Positions 1-9,330 of a DNA stretch of 37,306 bases are shown here, one piece after another. Every line of letters starts with the position of its first letter. Positions within the stretch are counted from its first letter, which is position 1. Source of the stretch: Candidatus Omnitrophota bacterium (GTDB lineage: Bacteria; Omnitrophota; Gorgyraeia; Pluralincolimonadales; Pluralincolimonadaceae); contig JBAZFB010000015.1 of the NCBI GenBank assembly GCA_041653595.1, forward strand, positions 1 through 37,306, written 5' to 3'. Position numbers and translations under genes: made by a program. The notes under the pieces are model-generated. The model searched no databases and was not told where the DNA came from. It worked only from the letters and a program-made list of their open reading frames with translations.

Positions 1-714
1 AGATATCCTTACGGTCTCGAGGTATAGGGATTCGTCGTCTGTGATCCCGCGCTTCTTGAGGTCTTCGGCCGTCTTATCCAGGTATATGCCGAAATCCCCT
101 ATCTCGTTGCCGTACCCGGTTATTGCCTTCCAGTACGCGCTCTGGTATTCCGACAGCCTCGGGTTCATCTTGTTGAGCTCTTCCGACAGGGCTGAGATCT
201 TGACGCCGGCCGCATTAAGCTCGGTTATCAGGCTGTTATAGCGCGGGATATCGCTTTTCGGGTCCATCCCGCTGACCTCCGCGTTCTTCCTGTCGAAATC
301 CGACCTCATGGACCTGAATTTATCGGAATCGTCTTCCAGCCTTTGTTTCAGTGAATCGAGCTGGCGCTTGGCGCCGTCGACTTTTTTCCTGTCGTCGGCC
401 ATAGCTTTTAATTTTTGCGCCATCTCCTCCAGCCCCGGCGGCACGAAGGTCCCCCTTTCGATGGCTGCCTTCCTGAAGGAGGCATCCAGGGCATCGTTTT
501 CTTTTTCACCGGCCTTACGTATAGACTCTATCTCGCTTTTTTGTATCCTCATCGTTCCCATGCCTATCTGGAGAGTGATCGAGGTATCGTCCTCTTGCCT
601 GATTATGCCGGCCAGGTTGCCGCCCTTCTTAAGTTTTATGGAGTCAGCCCCGGCAGAAAGAGGAAGGGAAATGAAAATGAGCAGGATGAGAACAAATAAA
701 CGCTTTTTTTCCAT
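1..714 (-). CDS. Exported coiled-coil protein of unknown function (C-terminus cut by window edge)
   Basis: An open minus-strand frame starts at ATG 714-712 and runs off the window after 238 codons, so the C-terminus is missing. The N-terminus is a clear signal peptide (MEKKR, then a Leu/Ile/Phe-rich core ending near SAGADS, residue about 24). Residues about 26-65 form a short beta-rich segment (SIKLKKGGNLAGII, then a stretch ending in KSEIESI), a pattern seen in exported proteins of this kind of bacterium. Residues about 85-200 are charged and heptad-like, suggesting coiled coils. An AGGAGA ribosome-binding site lies in the 8-base gap after the nuoN stop, so it is probably co-transcribed at the end of the nuo operon. 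I do not recognise a named family. Nothing links it functionally to Complex I beyond position. Confidence 0.75.
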   Translation of the reverse strand, partial: MEKKRLFVLILLIFISLPLSAGADSIKLKKGGNLAGIIRQEDDTSITLQIGMGTMRIQKSEIESIRKAGEKENDALDASFRKAAIERGTFVPPGLEEMAQKLKAMADDRKKVDGAKRQLDSLKQRLEDDSDKFRSMRSDFDRKNAEVSGMDPKSDIPRYNSLITELNAAGVKISALSEELNKMNPRLSEYQSAYWKAITGYGNEIGDFGIYLDKTAEDLKKRGITDDESLYLETVRIS

Positions 715-722
715 CACGTCTC

Positions 723-2168
723 CTAAAGTAACGACGCGGATATCCAGCCGATGAAAAGGCCCGGGAAGAGGCCGGCAACGATGATCCCGATAAGGGCAAT
801 GATCAGGGCGAGTTTTACGGCCCCGGTACCGGGCGTCGCGGGAACGGGCAGCACGGACACGGGCAGCCCGGCGCGCGGTTCAGCCAGGTACATGAATTTG
901 ATAATCTTGACGTAATAATAAATAGCCAGGACGCTGTTTATCACTCCGGCGATCGCGAGGATATAGCACTTGGATTCTATCGCCGCGGCGAAGACGAGGA
1001 ATTTACCGAAGAATCCGGCCAGCGGCGGGATCCCGGCAAGCGAGAGGAGGAAGACTGTCAGGAGGAACGCCAGGACAGGCTCCCGTTTCGAGAGGCCCGA
1101 GTAATCCTCGATGTAATCGGTCCCGAGCCGGTTCGATATGAGCACAACGCAGCCGAACGCGCCGATGTTCATCAATACATAAGCGAGTATATAGAACATC
1201 ATGCCTTGTATCCCCAGAGCGGTTCCTACGACGAACCCTATCAATATGTAGCCCGCCTGCGCTATGGACGAATACCCGAGAAGCCTCTTTATGTTTTCCT
1301 GGTTTATGGCGAGGATATTCCCCGCGGTCATCGTTATTATCGCGATGACAGAGACCATCTCCGACCATCCGGGGAAGAGAGGGAAGAAGTTCTTGAGGAA
1401 TACGCGAATGAGTATCGCGAAACCTATCGCCTTCGGCCCGGCGGATATTAACGCGGTCACCGGGGTCGGCGCGCCCTGGTAGGCGTCCGGCACCCACATG
1501 TGGAACGGCACAAGCGCGCATTTGAAACTCAGCCCGGCGAAGATCAGCAGCAGCGCTATCATCGAGGCGAAGATATTGACGTTCCCGGCCGCCAGGACCC
1601 GGCTTATCTCCGCGAGGTCGGTAGTGCCGAAGAGGCCGTATATGAACGATATGCCGTAAAGCATTACGCCGGTGGCGAGGGCGCCGAAGAGGAAATACTT
1701 CAGGCCCGCTTCGCTCGAGCGCCGGTCGGTCTTCAGGAATCCTACGAGGATATACGACATCAGAGAGACGGCCTCGAGCGCGATATATATCATCATGAGG
1801 TTATTGGACGAGGCGGCTATCATCATGGCCACTGTCACGGCGAGGAGGAGGAAGTAATACTCGCCCGCGTCCTCATCGGAGAATGCCTTGTATCCCATCG
1901 AGACGAGGATGACAAGGCCGATGACGAGAAATACGATCTCCTTGAAGAACTCGGAGAAAGAATCGTTGATCAGCATCCCGGAGAAGAGCGGGGACGTCGC
2001 CTGGTAGCTTTGCGGCATGAGCAGGACCGCGCAGAGGAGGCCGAGCAGGCAGAATATGCCCAGGAAAGCCCTTCTCTTTACAAAAAGCCCGAGGATAAGG
2101 GCCGTGACCGCGAACCCGGTCAGCGCTATCTCCGGCAGGAAATATTTAACGCTGAGGAGGACGTTCAA
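723..2168 (-). CDS. nuoN: NADH-quinone oxidoreductase subunit N
   Basis: This encodes a 481-residue polytopic membrane protein of the Mrp-antiporter-like family, one of three proton-pumping subunits in the Complex I membrane arm. About 14 membrane segments are visible. The family core holds the conserved Lys/His/Glu pattern, including LKTDRRSSEAGLKYFLFGA near residue 150 and FKCALVPFHMWVPDAYQGAP near residue 215. Length matches the usual 480-490 residues. Its ATG overlaps the nuoM stop by 4 bases (ATGA), so translation is probably coupled. It is the last Complex I gene in the operon. NuoN rather than NuoM is chosen from its position and from the PVTALIS and ISNRLGTDYIEDYSGL motifs. Confidence 0.96.
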   Translation of the reverse strand: MNVLLSVKYFLPEIALTGFAVTALILGLFVKRRAFLGIFCLLGLLCAVLLMPQSYQATSPLFSGMLINDSFSEFFKEIVFLVIGLVILVSMGYKAFSDEDAGEYYFLLLAVTVAMMIAASSNNLMMIYIALEAVSLMSYILVGFLKTDRRSSEAGLKYFLFGALATGVMLYGISFIYGLFGTTDLAEISRVLAAGNVNIFASMIALLLIFAGLSFKCALVPFHMWVPDAYQGAPTPVTALISAGPKAIGFAILIRVFLKNFFPLFPGWSEMVSVIAIITMTAGNILAINQENIKRLLGYSSIAQAGYILIGFVVGTALGIQGMMFYILAYVLMNIGAFGCVVLISNRLGTDYIEDYSGLSKREPVLAFLLTVFLLSLAGIPPLAGFFGKFLVFAAAIESKCYILAIAGVINSVLAIYYYVKIIKFMYLAEPRAGLPVSVLPVPATPGTGAVKLALIIALIGIIVAGLFPGLFIGWISASLL

Positions 2169-3643
2169 AACAGGGCCCCTCCGATATGTTGTATCAGGTT
2201 GATTATGGCCGGCGACTGGAAGTTGAGTATCAAGAGAGGATATACGCCGATGGCTATTATCACTATCATCAAAGGAGCAAGCGTAAATATCTCGCGCCTG
2301 TTTATATCGGTTATTTTAGACCATGCCGGGTTGAGCGGCCCCAGTAATACGCGCTGGATCATATAGAGGAAATATCCCGCGGTTATTATGATGCCGAGGA
2401 CCGATATTACGGTTATCAGCCTGAACGCCGCGAAACCGCCCATCAGCGACATGAATTCGCTTACGAATCCGCTTAGCCCGGGCAGGCCGAGCGAAGCGAG
2501 CGTAAAGACCGTAAGTATCCCGGCGTAGACCGGCATTTTCGCGCCCAGGCCGCCGAATTTGTTGAGGTCCCTGGTGTGGGCGCGGTCATAAAGGACGCCC
2601 ACGAGAAGGAACATGCCTCCGGTTATCACGCCGTGGTTGAACATCTGCATCAGCGCGCCGTTAAACCCGGTAACGGTCATGCTCGCGAGACCGAGCATCA
2701 CGAAACCCATGTGGCTTACCGACGAATACGCGACCATCTTCTTGAAATCCGTCTGCGCCATCGCCACGAACGCGCCGTAGACGATATTTATCAGCCCGAG
2801 TATTGCGAAGGGAAGCGCGAAGTATATCGCTGCGTCCTTTAATATCGGGAAGCTTATCCTGAAGAAGCCGTACCCGCCCATCTTAAGCAGGACGCCGGCA
2901 AGCAGGACGCTTATCGGAGTAGGCGCCTCTACGTGCGCGTCAGGCAACCACGTATGGAAAGGGAATACGGGGACTTTTATCGCGAAGCCGAGATAGAAGC
3001 CGATAAATAGCGCTATCTGGAAACCCTTCGCCAGGGCGCTGCCGCTCTTCGCGAGCTCGAGCATATTGAAAGTGTGCGGGTTCGACGTGAAATAAAGCGC
3101 CAATATCGAAAGGAGCATGAATACCGAACCTGCCAGGGTATATATGAAGAACTTGATCGCCGCGTATTCTTTCCTCGGGCCTCCCCATATCCCTATCAGG
3201 AAATACATCGGCACAAGGACTAGCTCCCAGAATACATAGAAGAGGAAGAGGTCCAGCGCCAAGAACGTCCCGAGCATGCCGGTATTCAACAGGAGGTACA
3301 GGAAATAATACTCCTTCTGCCGTTCTTTTATCCCGTATGAGCCGATGCAGGCGAAGAAGCCCAGGAGCGCGGTCAGGAATACGAGGCCGATGCTGATGCC
3401 GTCGACGCCGAGGTGGTAGTTTATATTTATCTGCGGTATCCACGGCAGTTGCTCTACGAATTGCATCGCCGTCCCGCCGCAGTCGAATTTCAGGAGGAGG
3501 GCAACGGCCAGGACGAGCGCGAGGCCTGTCGCGGCCGTGGCTATGGTCTTCATCAGCCCGGTCCTCTCTTTCGGGATAAAAAGGATAAGCAGCCCGCCGA
3601 GGAGCGGCAGGAAGACTATCGACGTCAACAGGGGAAAGGGCAT
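2165..3643 (-). CDS. nuoM: NADH-quinone oxidoreductase subunit M
   Basis: This 492-residue antiporter-like subunit is the middle proton pump of the Complex I membrane arm. Diagnostic stretches include GVDGISIGLVFLTALLGF near residue 80, FYVFWELVLVPMYFLIGIWGG near residue 135 (with the family Glu in FWE) and PFHTWLPDAHVEAPTPISV near residue 230. The VAYSSVSHMGFVMLGL segment carries the conserved His. Length is normal for the family. It starts 1 base after the nuoL stop on the minus strand and overlaps nuoN by 4 bases, which indicates a tightly coupled operon. Confidence 0.96.
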   Translation of the reverse strand: MPFPLLTSIVFLPLLGGLLILFIPKERTGLMKTIATAATGLALVLAVALLLKFDCGGTAMQFVEQLPWIPQININYHLGVDGISIGLVFLTALLGFFACIGSYGIKERQKEYYFLYLLLNTGMLGTFLALDLFLFYVFWELVLVPMYFLIGIWGGPRKEYAAIKFFIYTLAGSVFMLLSILALYFTSNPHTFNMLELAKSGSALAKGFQIALFIGFYLGFAIKVPVFPFHTWLPDAHVEAPTPISVLLAGVLLKMGGYGFFRISFPILKDAAIYFALPFAILGLINIVYGAFVAMAQTDFKKMVAYSSVSHMGFVMLGLASMTVTGFNGALMQMFNHGVITGGMFLLVGVLYDRAHTRDLNKFGGLGAKMPVYAGILTVFTLASLGLPGLSGFVSEFMSLMGGFAAFRLITVISVLGIIITAGYFLYMIQRVLLGPLNPAWSKITDINRREIFTLAPLMIVIIAIGVYPLLILNFQSPAIINLIQHIGGALF

Positions 3644-3644
3644 T

Positions 3645-5525
3645 CTAACCTCCTATCAATTTTATCAGTATGATTATCGCGAGCCCGAAGAACGCTATCA
3701 GTATATAATTCTGCACGAGGCCGGTCTGCAGCCTGCGCAGTATCGCGGAGCAGAGCCACGTGATGTTCGCCGCCATATTCACTATCCCGTCTACGATGTA
3801 GAGGTCGAACCAGGACTGTATCCTGCTTAAGACGACCGAGACATGCGCCGCGAGGTTTACGGCGCCGTCAACGACGTTAAGGTCGAATTTGGCGGCGGAT
3901 TCCGCGAGCCGGAAACAGGGCTTTATGAATATCGCCTCGTATATCTCGTCGATATAATATTTGTTCGAGAGGAGCCTGTAAAGGAAACCGAACCTGGCGC
4001 GGATGTCGGCCGAGAGTATCTTGTTGTTGAGTATATAGAAAGAATAGGCGAGGCCTATCCCGATGACGGCTATCGCCGTCGATACGCCCATCGTGAGATA
4101 GTCGGGACGGACCGGCCTGAAAAATCCGGCGAATACCGAAAGTACGGCTAAGATGGCCAGGGGGATAGTCATAACGTACGGCGATTCATGGGCGCGCACG
4201 CCGGGCCGCGCCTTCCCGAAGAGGACGAGGAATATAAGCCGGAAGATATAAAATGCGGTCATAAGACTTGTCAGCGACGCAACAGCGAACAGGACCGGGT
4301 GGCCGGTATTTATTATTTCGGACAGGAGCTCGTCCTTTGACCAGAAGCCTGAGAGCGGCGGTATTCCGGCGATCGCCAGTCCCGCGATTATCAATGTCGT
4401 GCCGGTTATTTTCATCTTCGGGAAGAGCCCGCCCATCTTGCGTATATCCTGGGTGTGTATCGCAGGGTCACCCTCCACATGTATAGAATGTATTATGCTT
4501 CCCGCGCAGAGGAAGAGCAGGGCCTTGAAGAACGCGTGGGTCATCAGGTGGAAAGTGCCCGCCTCATAGCCGCCGACTCCGAGGCCCAGCATCATAAGCC
4601 CAAGCTGGCTTATTGTCGAATATGCGAGGATGCGTTTTATGTCGTTATTGACCAGCGCGATCGAGGCGGCCATGAACGCCGTTATCGCGCCGACATAGGC
4701 GACCGAGACCAGGGCGATATGGTGGGAGATGAACAGCCCGTAGCAGCGCGCGATAAGATATACGCCTGCCGCGACCATCGTGGCCGCGTGTATCAACGCC
4801 GAGACCGGGGTCGGGCCTTCCATCGCGTCAGGCAGCCATACGTGCAGGGGGAATTGCGCCGATTTTCCTATCGCGCCGCAGAATATAAGTATGCCTACGG
4901 CCGTGAGCGTGACGTCGTTTATCGCCAGGCCTGCGAGGTCCCTGAAATAGAGAGTCTTTACCGAGAAGAAGAGGAGCAGTATGCCGACCAGGAGCCCCGT
5001 GTCGCCTATCCTGGTCGTTATGAACGCCTTCATGCCTGCCCTCGCGGCCGCGGGCCTCTCGAACCAGAACGATATCAATAAATATGAGCAGAGACCGACG
5101 CCTTCCCAAAATATATAGAGCATTACGAAATTATCAGCCAGCAACAAACCGAGCATTGAGCCCATAAAGAGCGACATATACGCGAAGAATCTCGAGTACC
5201 TCGCGTCATCGCGCATATATCCCATGGAATATATCTGTATGAGGGTCCCGACGATAGTGACGACCAGCAGCATCATGCATGTGAGCGGATCCACCATTAC
5301 CCCGAAATCGAGCGGGAGTCCGTTCAAGAAGATCCATTTCGCGACGGTATAAGAGCCTTCGCCGTTCAAGTTCCCGATAAAAGTGACGGCCGCGATGGCC
5401 AGGGCGATGGATGAGGCGGCTATAGATACGAGCGCGCTTGCCTTCTTGAGCCTGCGCCCAAAGAGGATGTTTATGGCAAAAGCCATGAACGGGAAGAGCG
5501 GTATAAGATGCGCGTATTTTACCAT
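3645..5525 (-). CDS. nuoL: NADH-quinone oxidoreductase subunit L
   Basis: This 626-residue protein is the distal antiporter-like proton pump of Complex I. The N-terminal part carries the family blocks VDPLTCMMLLVVTIVGTLIQ, FWEGVGLCSYLLISFWFERP and PLHVWLPDAMEGPTPVSALIHAATMVAAG (quoted here in pieces and running on in the protein). The last about 120 residues include the amphipathic lateral-helix region and a final membrane anchor typical of NuoL. NuoM and NuoN lack these. The start at 5525 overlaps the nuoK stop by 7 bases. No frameshift or internal stop is seen. Confidence 0.96.
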   Translation of the reverse strand: MVKYAHLIPLFPFMAFAINILFGRRLKKASALVSIAASSIALAIAAVTFIGNLNGEGSYTVAKWIFLNGLPLDFGVMVDPLTCMMLLVVTIVGTLIQIYSMGYMRDDARYSRFFAYMSLFMGSMLGLLLADNFVMLYIFWEGVGLCSYLLISFWFERPAAARAGMKAFITTRIGDTGLLVGILLLFFSVKTLYFRDLAGLAINDVTLTAVGILIFCGAIGKSAQFPLHVWLPDAMEGPTPVSALIHAATMVAAGVYLIARCYGLFISHHIALVSVAYVGAITAFMAASIALVNNDIKRILAYSTISQLGLMMLGLGVGGYEAGTFHLMTHAFFKALLFLCAGSIIHSIHVEGDPAIHTQDIRKMGGLFPKMKITGTTLIIAGLAIAGIPPLSGFWSKDELLSEIINTGHPVLFAVASLTSLMTAFYIFRLIFLVLFGKARPGVRAHESPYVMTIPLAILAVLSVFAGFFRPVRPDYLTMGVSTAIAVIGIGLAYSFYILNNKILSADIRARFGFLYRLLSNKYYIDEIYEAIFIKPCFRLAESAAKFDLNVVDGAVNLAAHVSVVLSRIQSWFDLYIVDGIVNMAANITWLCSAILRRLQTGLVQNYILIAFFGLAIIILIKLIGG

Positions 5526-5851
5526 TTCAGCATGTTCATCTTTTCGGTGAATATCGTCTTCATGTTCCTATATACGGCTATCACGAGCACGAGGCCGACC
5601 ACGGCCGATGCCGCCGCTATCGCGATGACGAATAACGCGAATATCTGGCCCAGCCCCTCGCTCCCGCTCGGGACAAGCCCGTCAGAACTGCCCAGGAATT
5701 TATTGAAGGTGATGAGGTTAATGTTCGCCGCGTTAAGGATGAGCTCGATAGACATTAATATGCCGATAGCTGTCCTGCGGGTCAACGCGCCGTACAGGCC
5801 TATCGCGAACAATACCGCGCCCAATATAAGGAAATGGCTTTGGGGTATCAT
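5519..5851 (-). CDS. nuoK: NADH-quinone oxidoreductase subunit K
   Basis: This 110-residue protein has three membrane helices and is the NuoK/MrpC-like subunit next to the quinone-linked proton channel. The hallmark segment with Glu in helix 2 (GILMSIELILNAANINLI) is present around residues 29-46; E. coli NuoK has the matching Glu36 and Glu72 positions. It is about 10 residues longer than E. coli NuoK, with the extra length in a loop rich in Gly and Ser near residue 55. The gene overlaps both nuoJ (4 bases) and nuoL (7 bases). Confidence 0.95.
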   Translation of the reverse strand: MIPQSHFLILGAVLFAIGLYGALTRRTAIGILMSIELILNAANINLITFNKFLGSSDGLVPSGSEGLGQIFALFVIAIAAASAVVGLVLVIAVYRNMKTIFTEKMNMLKW

Positions 5852-6402
5852 TCTTTATTTACCTTTCCTATCACTATCGCTCCGACGAGCGCGGCGAGAA
5901 GGATAAGCGATATGACCTCGAACGGCAGCGCGTATACCGACATGAGCGACTTGCCGATCTCCTGGAGGGTCAGCGGCTGCGCCTGGACGAGCGCTTTCTT
6001 CCACGGCTCGCCTATTATGATGAATATAAAGAATACGCATATCATTATCGCGATCACGCCGCCTGCCAGGACCTGCTTGTTCGTGTGCCTTATCGACCTG
6101 TCGCCGATGTTCGCGGTCAGCATTATAGCGAAGAGGAATAATGTCACTATCGCGCCGACGTATATAAGGACCTGGACCACGGCCAGGAATTCCGCGCCCA
6201 GGAAGAGGTAGACACCGGCGACGCAGAAGAGGGAGACGGCCAAAAAGATCGCGCAATGGAAGATGTTGCGCGAAGTCACGACGCCGATGGCCGATATGAC
6301 CGCGGCCGCGGCGATGACGTAGAACGACGCCTGGACGATGAACCCTTGCGGCAGCCCGTAATTATTAAGCAGGTTATTTAACAGTTGGATGAGCCCACTC
6401 AT
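5848..6402 (-). CDS. nuoJ: NADH-quinone oxidoreductase subunit J
   Basis: This 184-residue protein has five predicted membrane helices. The NuoJ signature is visible at residues about 55-90 (FLGAEFLAVVQVLIYVGAIV), the Gly-containing third helix that undergoes the pi-bulge transition in Complex I. Length is normal. The start at 6402 lies 29 bases inside the end of nuoI, an unusually long overlap for this operon, but the frame is unambiguous. It acts in the membrane arm between NuoA/H and NuoK. Confidence 0.94.
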   Translation of the reverse strand: MSGLIQLLNNLLNNYGLPQGFIVQASFYVIAAAAVISAIGVVTSRNIFHCAIFLAVSLFCVAGVYLFLGAEFLAVVQVLIYVGAIVTLFLFAIMLTANIGDRSIRHTNKQVLAGGVIAIMICVFFIFIIIGEPWKKALVQAQPLTLQEIGKSLMSVYALPFEVISLILLAALVGAIVIGKVNKE

Positions 6403-6817
6403 CGTATTTCCCCGTATTTAAAAGGTCTATATGCGTTATCTTATCCCGGCCGTATACCGCTATCTCGTACATCTTGTTCATATATATCGCCTGCGTCGGG
6501 CATACCTGGTCGCACATGCCGCAGAAACAGCAGAGCTCCATATTATATTTGAAGTGCTCAAACTCCTTTTTCTTCTCCGCGTTCTCTTTATGCGCGAGAG
6601 AAAGGCATCCCGTAGGGCATATCTTGACGCACATGTAGCACTTGATGCATTTTTCGGTGCGCAGGTCTACGAGACCGCGGTACCTATCGACCATCCGGAG
6701 TTTCTGCGTCGGGTATTGGATGGTGACTGCTTTAGAAAAGAGATTCCTCAGTGTCACCAAGAGCCCCCTTATAAGGCTCCAGGCGCCTGTGATTATATCC
6801 TTGAAATATTTTATCAT
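6374..6817 (-). CDS. nuoI: NADH-quinone oxidoreductase subunit I, 2x[4Fe-4S] ferredoxin-type
   Basis: This 147-residue protein has two CxxCxxCxxxCP clusters: Cys57, 60, 63, 67 and Cys96, 99, 102, 106. These bind the N6a and N6b [4Fe-4S] centres that pass electrons towards NuoB. The N-terminal amphipathic helix (FKDIITGAWSLIRGLLVTLR) fits membrane-surface anchoring. Because nuoEFG are absent here, NuoI is the likely entry point for electrons from an unknown donor, as in other 11-subunit complexes. It overlaps nuoH by 4 bases and nuoJ by 29. Confidence 0.96.
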   Translation of the reverse strand: MIKYFKDIITGAWSLIRGLLVTLRNLFSKAVTIQYPTQKLRMVDRYRGLVDLRTEKCIKCYMCVKICPTGCLSLAHKENAEKKKEFEHFKYNMELCCFCGMCDQVCPTQAIYMNKMYEIAVYGRDKITHIDLLNTGKYDEWAHPTVK

Positions 6818-7788
6818 CTAAGTAATACCCATCCCGAGACCGCGAGGTTCGCGAACGCTATAGGCGTGAGCACCTTCCAGGCGAAACCCATCAACTGGTC
6901 GACGCGCACCCTCGGTAAGGTCCACCTGACCCACATCAACACGGTTATGATGCCGTATGTCTTTATCAAGAACCATAATACCGGCGGCAAGAACGGCCCC
7001 TGCCATCCGCCGAGGAATAATGTCGCGGCGAGGGCGGAGACAATAAAAAGATTGGTGTATTCGCCGAGGAAGAACATCGCGAATTTCATCCCGGAATATT
7101 CAGTGTGGAACCCTGCGACCAGCTCCGACTCGGCCTCGGGTATGTCGAACGGCGTCCGGTTTATCTCTGCCGTCGCGGAGATCACGAATATGAGGAACGC
7201 CAGCGCCATATTCGGCTGGAAGACGAACCACATCCCTTTCTGCGCCTCGACGATCTTCTGCATCGAAAGGGTGCCGGCGAACATGGCCGCGGTCACCACC
7301 GATATTATCAACGGGACCTCGTAACTTACTATCTGGGCGGCCGAGCGCATCCCGCCCAGGAGCGAATATTTATTGTTCGAACCCCATCCTGCCATGAATA
7401 TCCCGAGGACGCAGACGGAGGTGAGCGCAATTATATACAGGATGCCGATGTTCAGGTCGCGCGGTATCAGGTCGATCCCGAACAAATTTCCAAATGGGAT
7501 ACAAACAAAAACCATCACTGACGGGACGACCGCGAAGAACGGCGCGAGCCACCAGACCGGCTTATCCACGCCCTCAGGCGTGATATTTTCTTTTAAGAGC
7601 AGTTTTATGACATCCGCTACCGACTGTAAGGCCCCATGCCAGCCGACCCGCATCGGGCCGTACCTGGTCTGGATATGGGCCGCTACCTTGCGTTCCCACC
7701 ATATAAGGAACATCGCCGATACCGCGATAAATCCGAGGACTACCGCGCCGACGATAACCATGACTATAAAAGTAAGGATAGAGACCAT
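6814..7788 (-). CDS. nuoH: NADH-quinone oxidoreductase subunit H
   Basis: This 324-residue protein has eight or more membrane helices and forms the quinone-binding cavity with NuoB and NuoD. Diagnostic motifs are WWERKVAAHIQTRYGPMRVG near residue 30, AAQIVSYEVPL near residue 150 and RTPFDIPEAESELVAGFHTEY near residue 210 (the last is quoted in part of a longer conserved block). Its ATG shares one base with the nuoD stop (TAATG), so translation is likely coupled. Length is typical. Confidence 0.96.
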   Translation of the reverse strand: MVSILTFIVMVIVGAVVLGFIAVSAMFLIWWERKVAAHIQTRYGPMRVGWHGALQSVADVIKLLLKENITPEGVDKPVWWLAPFFAVVPSVMVFVCIPFGNLFGIDLIPRDLNIGILYIIALTSVCVLGIFMAGWGSNNKYSLLGGMRSAAQIVSYEVPLIISVVTAAMFAGTLSMQKIVEAQKGMWFVFQPNMALAFLIFVISATAEINRTPFDIPEAESELVAGFHTEYSGMKFAMFFLGEYTNLFIVSALAATLFLGGWQGPFLPPVLWFLIKTYGIITVLMWVRWTLPRVRVDQLMGFAWKVLTPIAFANLAVSGWVLLR

Positions 7789-8906
7789 TATCTGTCTATA
7801 TCTCCCATTACGATATCCAGGCTGCCGAGCACGCAGACGACATCCGCGACCTTCAGGCCCTTTACCATTTCCGGGAGGACCGCGAGGTTGGAGAAAGAAG
7901 GAGAGCGTATCTTCAGGCGGTAAGGATATGCCGAGCCGTCGCTTACGGCGTAAAAGCCCAATTCACCGCGCGGCGCCTCCGTCCTCATATATGTCTCGCC
8001 CGGCTCCGGCTTGATGACCCGGCCTATCTTTATTGTCGGGTCGCCTTCGGGAATGCCGCCTATCGCCTGCTCCACGATGCGCAGGCTCTGCCTCATCTCC
8101 TCGATCCTAACCTTGTACCTGTCCCACGAGTCGCCGTTCGCGCCTGTCGGGATGTCGAAATTGAACCTGTCATAACAGAGGTATGGTTCATCCTTGCGCA
8201 GGTCCCATTTGACGCCTGATGCGCGCAGGTTAGGGCCGGTCACGCTGTAATTTAGCGCCTTTTTTTTCGAAAGGACGCCGATGCCTTTTGTCCTCGCGGT
8301 GAATATCGCGTTCGAGCTGAATAAGCTCTCGAGGTCGTCTATCTTCGGCCGCATGTATTTGACGATGTTTCTTATCTTTTCGTCCGCGCCTTTTGGCAGG
8401 TCGAACTGGACGCCTCCTATCCTCATATAATTATACGTAAGGCGGTTCCCGCATAATTCGTCGAAGAGCTCGACTATCTTCTCGCGCTCGCGGAAGCCGT
8501 AGAAGAGGGGAGTGGCGAACGCGCCCAAATCCTGCACAAACGTCGTGATCCCGACGAGATGGCTTGCGACCCTCTGCAATTCCGCGATTATCACTCGGAT
8601 GTATTTCGCGCGGTCGCTGACCTCAGCCTTCATCAATTTTTCAACGGTGAGGACATAACCGAGGTTGTTGCCCATCGAGGCGATATAGTCCAGCCTGTCG
8701 GTAAAGGGTATGAACTGGGTATAGGTGCGGTTCTCGGCGATCTTCTCGATGCCGCGATGGAGGTAGCCGATGTGGGTGATCAAGTCGACGACCGTCTCGC
8801 CGCTCAGCTTGACCTCGAGATAGAGGACGCCGTGCGTCGACGGGTGCTGCGGGCCCATATTGACCCAGAATTCCTCGGTTTGCAGGTTTTCTTTTACGGT
8901 TTCCAT
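7788..8906 (-). CDS. nuoD: NADH-quinone oxidoreductase subunit D (49 kDa)
   Basis: This 372-residue protein is homologous to [NiFe]-hydrogenase large subunits but lacks their nickel-binding cysteine pairs, as expected for NuoD. Conserved features are MGPQHPSTHGVLYL near residue 17, with the quinone-site His, and the HIGYLHRGIEKIAENRTY block near residue 46. The Arg-rich GFREREKIVELFDELCGNR segment lies near residue 137, and the C-terminus ends in LDIVMGDIDR. NuoC and NuoD are separate genes, not the fused NuoCD of enterobacteria. The start lies 25 bases after the nuoC stop. Confidence 0.96.
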   Translation of the reverse strand: METVKENLQTEEFWVNMGPQHPSTHGVLYLEVKLSGETVVDLITHIGYLHRGIEKIAENRTYTQFIPFTDRLDYIASMGNNLGYVLTVEKLMKAEVSDRAKYIRVIIAELQRVASHLVGITTFVQDLGAFATPLFYGFREREKIVELFDELCGNRLTYNYMRIGGVQFDLPKGADEKIRNIVKYMRPKIDDLESLFSSNAIFTARTKGIGVLSKKKALNYSVTGPNLRASGVKWDLRKDEPYLCYDRFNFDIPTGANGDSWDRYKVRIEEMRQSLRIVEQAIGGIPEGDPTIKIGRVIKPEPGETYMRTEAPRGELGFYAVSDGSAYPYRLKIRSPSFSNLAVLPEMVKGLKVADVVCVLGSLDIVMGDIDR

Positions 8907-8931
8907 ATCAATATCTCGCCCTTCGCTTCGC

Positions 8932-9330
8932 TCAGGACTTCGGCTTCTTTACGATATCCGGCCTCTCGAAGCTCTTCCTTAGCGGATGGACGTCCCAATC
9001 GTCCGGATTTAATATTCTTTTTAAATTCGGGTGGTTCAGGAATTTCACGCCGAAGAGGTCGTAGACCTCGCGCTCGAGCCAATCGGCAGATCTCCAGATA
9101 TTCGCCAGGCTCTCGACCGTAAGGTCGTTAAGCGCGAGCCGTATCTTTAAAGTCGCGGAGGCGCGGCTAGTTATGGAATAAAAGATGTAGATAAGCTCGA
9201 TGCTATCGTTCTTATCGACGGCAGTGATGCAATGGAGGTTGTCGAACCCTTCTTTGGTAAGGCGGCGCGCCGTCTCCGGAAGGGCTTCTCTTGGTATCTC
9301 TATCTGTTTTTCAGGGGCGTCAGCGGCCAC
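8932..9330 (-). CDS. nuoC: NADH-quinone oxidoreductase subunit C (short form)
   Basis: This 132-residue protein is the 30 kDa-type subunit of the peripheral arm. The family signature is at residues about 86-125: WLEREVYDLFGVKFLNHPNL followed by an RILNPDDW segment and a HPLRKSFE tail. It is shorter than most NuoC proteins (about 150-200 residues) because the N-terminal part is trimmed. The chosen ATG overlaps the nuoB 3' end by 11 bases, and no better upstream start is seen. It binds NuoD and NuoB in the complex. Confidence 0.92.
   Translation of the reverse strand: MAADAPEKQIEIPREALPETARRLTKEGFDNLHCITAVDKNDSIELIYIFYSITSRASATLKIRLALNDLTVESLANIWRSADWLEREVYDLFGVKFLNHPNLKRILNPDDWDVHPLRKSFERPDIVKKPKS

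Noticed and set aside
1500..2366. A 288-codon plus-strand frame opposite nuoN/nuoM
   Set aside because: Its product is rich in Glu, Arg, Gly and His without domains and lies wholly opposite well-conserved Complex I genes.
6431..7324. A 297-codon plus-strand frame opposite nuoI/nuoH
   Set aside because: It covers two strongly conserved genes, has no ribosome-binding site and no recognisable motif.
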